Positions 7,743 through 15,726 of a stretch of DNA of 64,000 nt are shown one piece after another. The translations under genes and the position numbers were made by a program. The stretch is from Candidatus Zipacnadia bacterium. Its GTDB lineage: Bacteria; Armatimonadota; Zipacnadia; Zipacnadales; UBA5352. The stretch spans positions 1-64,000 of the forward strand of contig JALGSU010000006.1 in assembly GCA_029821735.1 (NCBI GenBank), written 5' to 3'. How positions within the stretch are numbered: position 1 is the first letter of the stretch; the number at the start of each line of letters is the position of its first letter. The notes below the pieces were generated by a model, which searched no databases, was not told the DNA's origin, and worked only from the letters and a program-made list of their open reading frames with translations.

Positions 7743-9068
7743 ATGCCCCTGCACTACTGGATCGAGACCAGCGGATGTCAGATGAACGAGCGCGACTCGG
7801 AGACCCTGGCGGGTATCTGCGAGGCACTTGGCATGCGCCCATGCGCGGTGCCGGAGCAGGCGGATGTGGCAATCCTCAACACCTGCGCGGTGCGCGAGAA
7901 GCCCCAGCAGCGAGTGGTCAGCCGCCTCGGCGACCTGAACAAGTTGCGCACCGACCGACCCGGGATGATCCTCGTAGTGGCAGGCTGCGTGGCGCAGATC
8001 GCTGCTGAGGAGCTGGCGGAGCGACACGCTGATATCATCGTCGGGCCGCGCTGCTACGACGAGTTCGAGCAGGCACTGCGCGAGCAACTCCCCGGCGGGG
8101 TGATGGTGGAGGGTGATGCCCGCCCCGTGGCCGAGGGCCTGCCCGTCGCGCGTAACGACACGCTCAAGGCGTTCGTCAACATCATCTACGGGTGCAACAA
8201 CTACTGCTCATACTGCATTGTCCCCTACGCACGCGGGCGTGAGCAGAGCCGCCTGCCCGAAGACATCGTCGCCGAGATCGAGCAAGTGGTGTGCGCGGGC
8301 GCGCGCGATGTGACGCTGCTGGGCCAGAACGTCAACTCCTACGGCCAAGATCTGCCCGGCGATACCGACTTCCCGGCGATCCTCCGGATGGCCGACGCGG
8401 TCGAGGGACTCGACCGGCTCCGCTTCACCACTTCGCACCCCAAAGATATGACACCCGATCTCATCCAGACTATGGCTGAGCTGCCCTCCGCCTGCGAACA
8501 CCTGCACCTGCCCATCCAGGCTGGCGCGGATCACGTACTGAAAGTGATGGGGCGCGGCTACACCTACGAGCACTTCCGCTCACTGGTGCAGGCGGCGCGC
8601 GAAGCTATTCCCGGGCTCGCCATCACCACCGACGTCATGGTCGGTTTCCCCGGCGAGTCCAAAGCTGAATTCGACCAGACACTGCGCGCTTTCGAGGAAC
8701 TGCGCTTCGACCAGGCGTTCATGTTCAAGTACAACGACCGCCCAGGCACGCGCGCTGAGAAGATGAATCCCAAGACACCCAATGATGAGAAGCAGCGGCG
8801 GTTGCTCGCGCTGGTTGCGCTGCAAAACGAGATCGCTCGCGACATCAACCGAGACCTGGTCGGGCAAAGCTTCGAAGTGCTTGTCGAAGAGCGCGACCAC
8901 AAGTCTGCGGGTTACATGCGCGGGCGCACCCGCACGAACAAGCGCATGATCTTCCCCGGCGACGACAGCATGATCGGTGAGATGGTCACCGTGCGCGCGG
9001 ACGAGGCATTCCTGTGGGGCTTCACCACCAAGCACAGCCCACGGGAGGACGCCGATGCCGAAGCTTGA
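7743..9068 (+). CDS. miaB: tRNA-2-methylthio-N6-dimethylallyladenosine synthase MiaB
   Basis: A 441-residue radical SAM methylthiotransferase. The N-terminal UPF0004 domain has cysteines at 12 (ETSGCQMN), 48 (NTCAVRE) and 82 (VAGCVAQ) for the auxiliary 4Fe-4S cluster. The radical SAM CxxxCxxC motif is at 151-158 (GCNNYCSYC), and a C-terminal TRAM domain ends near 435. MiaB converts i6A37 to ms2i6A37 in tRNAs reading UNN codons. SHPKDMT and RTNKRMIFPG fit MiaB rather than RimO or MtaB. The ATG at 7743 follows GGAGG by 12 bases. The gene overlaps the methyltransferase gene by 14 bases, implying translational coupling. Confidence 0.95.
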   Translation: MPLHYWIETSGCQMNERDSETLAGICEALGMRPCAVPEQADVAILNTCAVREKPQQRVVSRLGDLNKLRTDRPGMILVVAGCVAQIAAEELAERHADIIVGPRCYDEFEQALREQLPGGVMVEGDARPVAEGLPVARNDTLKAFVNIIYGCNNYCSYCIVPYARGREQSRLPEDIVAEIEQVVCAGARDVTLLGQNVNSYGQDLPGDTDFPAILRMADAVEGLDRLRFTTSHPKDMTPDLIQTMAELPSACEHLHLPIQAGADHVLKVMGRGYTYEHFRSLVQAAREAIPGLAITTDVMVGFPGESKAEFDQTLRAFEELRFDQAFMFKYNDRPGTRAEKMNPKTPNDEKQRRLLALVALQNEIARDINRDLVGQSFEVLVEERDHKSAGYMRGRTRTNKRMIFPGDDSMIGEMVTVRADEAFLWGFTTKHSPREDADAEA

Positions 9069-10182
9069 GCTGGTGATCGGCGACGCCCGCAGCATGGGGC
9101 AGGTGGCCGACGAGTCGGTGCATCTGGTGGTGACCTCTCCCCCATACTGGCAGCTCAAGGACTACCGGTCGGGCGAGCAGATCGGCTATCACGAGAGTTA
9201 CGACGAGTATGTTGCCTCGCTGAGCCGCGTCTGGGACGAGTGCGAGCGGGCACTGCATCCGGGCTGCCGGATGTGCATCAATATCGGCGACCAGTTTGCA
9301 CGCGCGGCGTACTACGGGCGGTACAAGGTCATCCCCATCCGCACCGAGATCATCCGCCACTGCGAGGCGATCGGCCTGGATTACATGGGCGCGATCATCT
9401 GGCAGAAGGTCACAACCTCCAACCCCACGGGCGGCGCGACGGTGATGGGCTCGTACCCTTATCCGCGCAACGGCGTCGTCACCATCGACTACGAGTTCAT
9501 CCTCATCTTCAAGAAGCTCGGCAAGGCCCCCAAGCCCAGCGCCGAGCACAAGGACGCGGCCCGTATGACCCACGAACAGTGGGTGGAGTATTTCGCGGGT
9601 CACTGGAACTTCCCCGGCGAGCGCAACTCGGACCACATCGCGGCTTTCCCCGAGGAGTTGCCGCGGCGGCTGATGCGCATGTACAGCTTCCCGGGCGAGC
9701 GCGTGCTGGACCCGTTTCTCGGGTCCGGGACCACGATGAAGGTGGCGGCCGATGAGGGCCGAGATTGCATTGGCTACGAGATCGACCGCGAGATGCAGAG
9801 CACTGTTGAGAAGCGTCTGAGCGTGCGGCGCAAGGGTTTCGCAAGCGACTACTCCCGCGCTACCGACCGGAGCCGGTGGGAAGCAGAGGCCACGGCCAAA
9901 GCCGCCGAGAATGGGCTGCAAGACCGTTCGGCGGAACCGGCTGACTACGACTTCGGAGGACGCGTGGCACCGGAGGGGGCGGTGACTGAGGAGCTGCTGA
10001 TAGAGGCTGCTGAGAAGTATGCGGAGAAGCCACAGTGGCGGGAGGCAGACCGCAAAGGGCGCTTGGCCCTGGTGGTGGAATGCGTAGCCGCCGTGACCGA
10101 TGCGGAGGAAAGACTGGTGCGGCTGGGCGCGCGCAACGCGATGCAGAGAGATGCGCAGTTCCGCAAGCTTATAGGTGACTGA
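9055..10182 (+). CDS. DNA methyltransferase, beta class (probable N4-cytosine)
   Basis: A 375-residue enzyme with motif IV TSPPYW (residues 27-32) before the SAM-binding motif I DPFLGSGTT (219-227), the order of beta-class amino-methyltransferases. SPPY rather than DPPY favours N4-methylcytosine, though N6-adenine cannot be excluded. A target-recognition region lies between, and about 120 residues (255-375) follow the catalytic core without similarity I recognise. The ATG at 9055 follows GGGAGG closely and overlaps the end of miaB. No restriction endonuclease gene is adjacent; mutS begins 32 bases later. It is therefore an orphan methyltransferase inside a mismatch-repair gene group. Confidence 0.88.
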   Translation: MPKLELVIGDARSMGQVADESVHLVVTSPPYWQLKDYRSGEQIGYHESYDEYVASLSRVWDECERALHPGCRMCINIGDQFARAAYYGRYKVIPIRTEIIRHCEAIGLDYMGAIIWQKVTTSNPTGGATVMGSYPYPRNGVVTIDYEFILIFKKLGKAPKPSAEHKDAARMTHEQWVEYFAGHWNFPGERNSDHIAAFPEELPRRLMRMYSFPGERVLDPFLGSGTTMKVAADEGRDCIGYEIDREMQSTVEKRLSVRRKGFASDYSRATDRSRWEAEATAKAAENGLQDRSAEPADYDFGGRVAPEGAVTEELLIEAAEKYAEKPQWREADRKGRLALVVECVAAVTDAEERLVRLGARNAMQRDAQFRKLIGD

Positions 10183-10214
10183 GGCCCCAACACAGCACTG
10201 GAGGTCCGACGAGA

Positions 10215-12846
10215 TTGCCCGACCCCGGCGAGTTGACACCAGTCTTCAAACAGTGGCATGAGGCGAAGCAGCAATACCCGGACGTGCTGCTGCTGTTTCG
10301 CATGGGTGACTTCTACGAGATATTCGGAGAGGACGCCGAGATTGCCGCGCGCGAACTTGAACTCACCCTCACCAAGCGCAAGGCGGGGGCGATGCTGCAC
10401 CTGCCGATGTGCGGGGTGCCCTACCACGCCGTCGATCGATATCTCGCCGAGCTGATTCGCAAGGGCTACCGAGCTGCGATCTGCGACCAGATCGAGGATG
10501 CGCGCAAGGCCAAGGGGCTGGTGAAGCGCGCCGTCACGCGTGTGGTCACGGCTGGTACGCTGCTCGAAGACGAGTTGCTCGACCGCAGCGACCACAACTT
10601 CCTGCTGTCCGTGGCGACGGATGGTAAGCGATATGGGCTGGCGGTTGTCGATGTCTCGACCGGTGACTTCATGGTCACCGAGCCTGCTGCCGCGCGACTG
10701 CCCGCCCCCGAAACTCCGGAGCTTCCCGAGACGAGCCGAGAGCGCATTGACCCGGGGGTGGCCGCGGTGGTGGATGAGGCAGCGCGGCTGGCGCCGACGG
10801 AGATACTGCTGGCGCCGACAATCGGCGAGGAGACCGGGCTCCGCGAACTGCTCGAGGCGAACCTGACCGCGTCCGTCACCACGCCCGAGGACACCGACTC
10901 CTACTTCCGCTCGGCGCAGGACGATCTGAAGGAACACTTCGGCGTGGAGTCCCTGCGCGGCTATGGCTGCGAGGGAATGCCCGCGGCGATCGAAGCAGCG
11001 GCCCAGGCGCTGCGTTACCTCAAACATACGCACCTCGACAGTATGCCGCATTTGGCGGGCATTACCACCTACTCCACGCAGGATTTCCTGATCATCGACG
11101 CAGCCACGCGCCGCAACCTGGAGTTGACGGCGACGCTCCGCGACAACCGGAGGGATGGGTCGCTGCTGGCGCTGTTGGATCGCACACGGACGGCCATGGG
11201 CGGGCGGCTGCTGCGATCATGGCTGCTGCAACCGCTGCTGGATGTAGGGGCGATTAACCGGCGGCTGGATTCGGTGGATGAGCTGTTCGCCGACCGGCTG
11301 ATGGCGGAGGAGCTGGGCCAGCAACTGCGCGAGGTCTATGACATGGAGAGGCTGACCAGCCGGGCTTCGGCCGGGCGGGCCAACGCGCGCGACCTGGTGG
11401 CGTTGCGCAACTCGCTGCAGCGACTGCCGATGGTCATCGAGACGCTGGAACGCGCGGGCTCGGGCCTGCTGGCCGAAGTGCGCGATGGGATAGACACGGC
11501 CGATTCTGCTTACCGAAGGCCGGCTGATCCGTCCCGGCTGCTCGGCGGACCTCGATGAACTGCGCGACATCGCCGGTGGTGGCAAGAAGTGGATTGCGCA
11601 GCTTGAGGCGACAGAGCGTGCGCGGACCGGCATCGAGAAGCTCAAGGTCGGCTACAACAAGGTCTTCGGCTACTACCTCGAGGTCACGCACGCGAATACG
11701 CATCTGGTGCCGGAGGACTACGACCGCAAGCAGACGCTGGTCAACGCCGAGCGCTACATAACTCCCGACCTCAAGGAGCAAGAGGCGAAGATTCTCGGGG
11801 CCGAAGAACGCATGCAAGACATGGAGTATGACCTGTTCTGCGAGGTGCGCGATCAGGTCGCCGAGCACGCCGAAACGCTGATGAGCACCGCCGCCGCGCT
11901 GGCCACGCTGGACGTGGTCGGATGTCTCGCGGAGGTCGCCATCGAGTTCGACTACACGCGCCCGGAGGTGGATGGCGGCGACGTCATCGAGATCGCGAGC
12001 GGCAGGCACCCGGTGGTCGAGCGAGCCGGTTCGGGCGAAGCGTTCGTGCCCAACGATACTCTGGCAGACTGCAACGGTCACCAGATGCAGATCGTCACCG
12101 GGCCGAACATGTCCGGTAAGTCCACCTACCTGCGGCAGGTCGCGCTGATCTCGCTCATGGCGCAGATGGGCAGCTTCGTGCCCGCACGTTCGGCACACAT
12201 CGGTGTGGTGGATCGCATTTTCACGCGCGTTGGAGCGTCGGATGATCTGGCGACCGGGCGCTCGACGTTCATGGTCGAGATGAACGAGACCGCCAACATC
12301 ATGAACAATGCCACCGACCGCAGCCTGGTGATTCTCGATGAGATCGGGCGGGGCACGTCGACCTTCGACGGGGTCTCGATCGCGTGGGCGGTGGCCGAGC
12401 ACCTGGTTACGCAGATCGGCGCGAAGACGCTCTTCGCCACCCACTACCACCACCTCAATGAACTTGAGCAGCTCTTCGACGAAGTGCAGAACCTGAAGAT
12501 CATCGTGCGGGAAGAGGGCGACGATATCGTCTTCCTGCGCAAAATCGAGCCGGGCGGTACGCAGCGGTCATACGGCATCCAGGTGGCGCGGCTGGCGGGA
12601 CTGCCACCGGCGGTGGTCGAGCGCGCGAAGGAAGTGCTGCACACGCTTGAGCGCGAGGACCTGGGCACGCACGTAGGCCCTAGTCAGGGCGCGGCGGCGA
12701 AGGTTGCGCCGAGCGTCCAGCTCCATCTGTTCGACGCCGCGCCACACCCGGCTGTGGAGCAGCTCAAGGAGCTGGACATCGAGAGCATGACCCCGCTGCA
12801 GGCGCTGCAACTGCTGGCGGAGCTGAAGCGCAAGGCGGAGGAGTAG
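10215..12846 (+). pseudogene. mutS: DNA mismatch repair protein MutS, reading frame broken by a single-base shift
   Basis: MutS recognises mismatches as a dimer and recruits MutL. The first frame (TTG at 10215, GGAGG 10 bases upstream) has KQWHEAKQQYPD and the mismatch-binding GDFYE motif. The second frame has GPNMSGKST (Walker A), LDEIGRGTSTFDG (Walker B), ATHYHHLNEL and the C-terminal helix-turn-helix. Joined, they give about 876 residues, normal for MutS. The frame changes by one extra base near 11506-11511: upstream reads DTADS, and downstream the correct continuation is LTEGRLIRPGCSADLDELRD. If read without correction the protein stops at 11558. All catalytic motifs are intact, so a sequencing or assembly error is more likely than true inactivation. 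Confidence 0.9.
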
Positions 12847-12885
12847 AGACCGGGGCTCGAGGGCCGCGTGGAGGTGGGCAGGAAC

Positions 12886-13551
12886 ATGAGCGGCGAGAGA
12901 GACTCCGTTGTTTTTCGGTACCGTGTTCGGACGTTGACGCGGTTGGCGGTTGTCGGGACGATCACGCTTGACATCCTGCTGGCGTGGTTCGTCTATGACG
13001 CTCAGGCCGGTGTGCCGCTGCTGTTGCAGGCCCTGGCATTCTTGCAGGTGCTCCTGCAAATTGGTGGCGTCACGCTGCTCCTCGGCTGGTTTGTGGTTCT
13101 GCTGGTAGTGCATGACATGCTGTGGGCGAAGCGCGCCTATCTGCAGATGGACGAAGACGGGCTGCGCTGGCGCAGTTGGCGAGGGCCCGTTCACTTCAGG
13201 GCCTGGGACGAGATCGTGTTCGTGGGGTGGGTGCCGCACTCGGACACGCGGCTGGATGACGCGACGATGTCTCTCGTCACGAGGCGTCTGGAGGACAGCC
13301 CGGATATTTTCAGCCGCCTGGTGCGAGACATCGACGGCGCGGCGGCGGAGATCGCCCGCCGGGCGGGACTGACAGAGAGTGTTGAGGTGGGCCGACATGT
13401 GGGACTGTGTCACCCCAACTACTACTGGGCTCTGCGCAAGCTCAACGGACTGTCATGCGAAGGCCCGGTGGAGCCCCGCTACTCCGACCTCGGCTGGTGG
13501 TGGATACACGATCTGATTGTTCAGCGCAGAGCCGCAGCGATGGAGGAGTAG
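12886..13551 (+). CDS. two-TM membrane protein, function unknown
   Basis: A 221-residue protein with two hydrophobic helices (TRLAVVGTITLDILLAWFV and a second around LLLGWFVVLLVVHDML) followed by a soluble C-terminal part. The segment YLQMDEDGLRWRSWRGPVHFRAWDEIVFV resembles the PH-like 'bPH' strand pattern found after paired TM helices in small bacterial membrane proteins, but the match is only by pattern. The ATG at 12886 is preferred (GGAGG 11 bases upstream) over the in-frame GTG at 12868. It lies just downstream of mutS; no functional link is evident. Confidence 0.7.
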   Translation: MSGERDSVVFRYRVRTLTRLAVVGTITLDILLAWFVYDAQAGVPLLLQALAFLQVLLQIGGVTLLLGWFVVLLVVHDMLWAKRAYLQMDEDGLRWRSWRGPVHFRAWDEIVFVGWVPHSDTRLDDATMSLVTRRLEDSPDIFSRLVRDIDGAAAEIARRAGLTESVEVGRHVGLCHPNYYWALRKLNGLSCEGPVEPRYSDLGWWWIHDLIVQRRAAAMEE

Positions 13552-13561
13552 CGGTCACACC

Positions 13562-14503
13562 ATGAGCGAGTTCCGACGCGTACTGGATGAGCCCCTGCTG
13601 ACCACGGACGCAATGGCGTGGGAGGCAAAGTATCCCTCGATCATGTTCCCGTGCGTGATCGAGGTCCCACCGTGGCTGGACAATCCTGTCGACCGGCTCT
13701 ACATGTACTACGCCAGCCACACTGGACACGGGATCGGGCTCGCAACCGCCGCGAAGCCCGGGGGGCCCTGGCAGGCCCGTCGCGACCCAGTTCTGGAACT
13801 GCATAACGCGACCATGATCGGCGGGCACATCAGCTCGCCGCATGTGATGGTGGACGATGCGGAAGAGAGATTCTACCTGTATTTCCATGGCAGCGCCCGA
13901 GGCGTGAAGGGCCAGCGGGCCGGCTGTGCAGTATCGCGAGATGGACTGAATTTCGAGATTGACCACAAAGATGTCCTGCTTGAGTGCGATGCCGACAACC
14001 CGGCCGCCTGGGATCGCTTTGCAGCCGTCTACATGCGGCCATTCTGGCTGAACGAGCAGCTCTTCGCCCTCTACATGGGCGGCAACGGTGAGGGCAAGCC
14101 CGGCATCAGCAACAACCGTCAGGGGTTAGCGCGTGGACGTGACTACACGCATTGGGAACGCGCCCGCAAGCTGCCGCTGATTGCGCCGCATGAGGACGAG
14201 GGAGAATACGGCATCGTGCGCCACAGCGGCGTGCAGGTATGCGACGGCCACCTGCAGGTCTACTACTCCACGCGCACCTCGCCCGCGCTTGATCGAGAGG
14301 TCATTCGCTCGGCCCGCGTGGAGACTGACCGGTCGCCGGAGCAGTGGCAGGCCGTGGACAGGCGCACGGTCCTGCAGCCTGAGTTGAAGTGGGAAGGCGA
14401 TGACCTGCGCGACCCGTTCCCATTCGAGTTCGAGGGCGCGCTGTATCTGTTCTACGTAGGAGGCACGGAGGCCGGTATCGGGCTGGCGATTGAGCATGAT
14501 TGA
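13562..14503 (+). CDS. five-bladed beta-propeller glycosidase-like protein (GH43/GH32/GH130-like fold)
   Basis: A 313-residue protein without a signal peptide. Repeated blade-like patterns (DRLYMYYASHTGHGIGLATA, ERFYLYFHGS, LFALYMGGNG, LQVYYSTRT, ALYLFYVGG) are each followed by a comparison to a reference date or price-like phrase, typical of the GH43/GH117/GH130 superfamily. Candidate acidic residues occur in WEAKYPSIMFP and RDPFPFEF (Arg-Asp-Pro, as in family GH43/GH68-like propellers). The substrate is unknown. It starts at ATG 13562 just after the preceding gene and overlaps the threonine ammonia-lyase start by 8 bases. Confidence 0.7.
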   Translation: MSEFRRVLDEPLLTTDAMAWEAKYPSIMFPCVIEVPPWLDNPVDRLYMYYASHTGHGIGLATAAKPGGPWQARRDPVLELHNATMIGGHISSPHVMVDDAEERFYLYFHGSARGVKGQRAGCAVSRDGLNFEIDHKDVLLECDADNPAAWDRFAAVYMRPFWLNEQLFALYMGGNGEGKPGISNNRQGLARGRDYTHWERARKLPLIAPHEDEGEYGIVRHSGVQVCDGHLQVYYSTRTSPALDREVIRSARVETDRSPEQWQAVDRRTVLQPELKWEGDDLRDPFPFEFEGALYLFYVGGTEAGIGLAIEHD

Positions 14504-15704
14504 TCTGAGCGACATCCAACAGGCCGCAGAGCGACTCGACGGCGTGGTGCGCACGACGCCGATGCTTCACTCCCACCGAATGAGCGAGCAATTCGGATGC
14601 GAGGTCTACATCAAGCTCGAGAACCTGCAGATCACCGGGGCCTTCAAGCTGCGCGGAGCGACCAACTGTATCGCGCAACTGACGCCGGCCGAGCGCGAGC
14701 GCGGCGTTATCACCGCATCGGCGGGCAACCACGCGCAGGGGGTGGGCGCAGCCGCGCGCGCAGCAGGGATAGCGGCCACTATCGTCATGCCCGAGATCAC
14801 TCCCGTGACCAAAGTCCAGGCCACCGCCGAATACGGCGCCGAGGTCATCCTCCATGGCGAGAGCTTCGCCGACGCCGAGGCCGAGGCCTACCGGCTGGCA
14901 GACGAATGCGGCGCGACCTTTGTGCACCCGTTCGACGACGACCGGGTGATCGCCGGGCAGGGCACCGTCGGTCTGGAGATAATCGAGCAACTGCCGGAGG
15001 TCGACTGCGTCATCGCGCCCATCGGCGGCGGCGGGCTGATCTCGGGTATCGCGACTGCGGTCAACGGGCTGCGGCCCGAGACGCGGATCATCGGCGTGCA
15101 GGCTACGAACGCGCCCGCGATGTATCTGAGCTGCAAAGTCGAGGAACTCACGCGCGCGGATGTGGTGGGAACGATCGCCGAGGGGATCGCGGTCGGCGAG
15201 CCGTGCAACCGGACGCTGGCGATCGTGGGCGAGCGCGTGGAGCGGATCGTCACCGTCAGCGAACACGATATCGCGCGGGCGATGCTGGAGTTGCTCGAGC
15301 ACCACAAGCTGGTGGCGGAGGGGGCCGGGGCGACGCCGGTGGCCGCGCTGGAGCAGTGCTGCGACGAGATGGCCGGGCGGACGGTGTGTCTGGTGATCAG
15401 CGGCGGGAACGCGGATGTCACGACGCTGGCGGGGGTCATCGATCGCGGGCTGGTGGAGGCCGGGCGGGCGGTGAAGCTGCAGGTCACCCTCACGGACCGG
15501 CCGGGAGCGCTGGCCACGCTGGCCGGAGCTATCGCGGACGCGGGCGCGAACATCGTGGAGATCGCGCACGACCGCCTGAGTGTGAGCCTGGAACTGGGGC
15601 AGGCCGAAGTGCAGTTAGTACTGGGCACGCGCGGGCATGAGCACATTGAGAGTGTGCTTGCACACCTGCGCGCACAGGGCTTCGACGCAGAACGGATGGA
15701 TTGA
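14496..15704 (+). CDS. ilvA: threonine ammonia-lyase with C-terminal ACT domain
   Basis: A 402-residue PLP enzyme that deaminates L-threonine to 2-oxobutanoate, the first committed step towards isoleucine or in threonine catabolism. The PLP lysine is in ITGAFKLRGA (Lys51), the phosphate-binding loop is GGGGLISG, and SAGNHAQGV is the conserved Asn segment. The last about 80 residues (LQVTLTDRPGALATLAGAIADAGANI) form a single ACT domain. This medium-length architecture occurs both in allosteric biosynthetic and in catabolic forms, so the ilvA or tdcB assignment is not settled. The ATG at 14496 is chosen over TTG 14490. Confidence 0.92.
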   Translation: MIDLSDIQQAAERLDGVVRTTPMLHSHRMSEQFGCEVYIKLENLQITGAFKLRGATNCIAQLTPAERERGVITASAGNHAQGVGAAARAAGIAATIVMPEITPVTKVQATAEYGAEVILHGESFADAEAEAYRLADECGATFVHPFDDDRVIAGQGTVGLEIIEQLPEVDCVIAPIGGGGLISGIATAVNGLRPETRIIGVQATNAPAMYLSCKVEELTRADVVGTIAEGIAVGEPCNRTLAIVGERVERIVTVSEHDIARAMLELLEHHKLVAEGAGATPVAALEQCCDEMAGRTVCLVISGGNADVTTLAGVIDRGLVEAGRAVKLQVTLTDRPGALATLAGAIADAGANIVEIAHDRLSVSLELGQAEVQLVLGTRGHEHIESVLAHLRAQGFDAERMD

Positions 15705-15726
15705 CGAACGGCGAGTGGGAGATGAG

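Noticed and set aside
7460..8087. Long minus-strand open frame extending the oxidoreductase into miaB
   Set aside because: The residues upstream of MRKAF come from the palindromic region and the antisense of miaB; there is no signal or family similarity.
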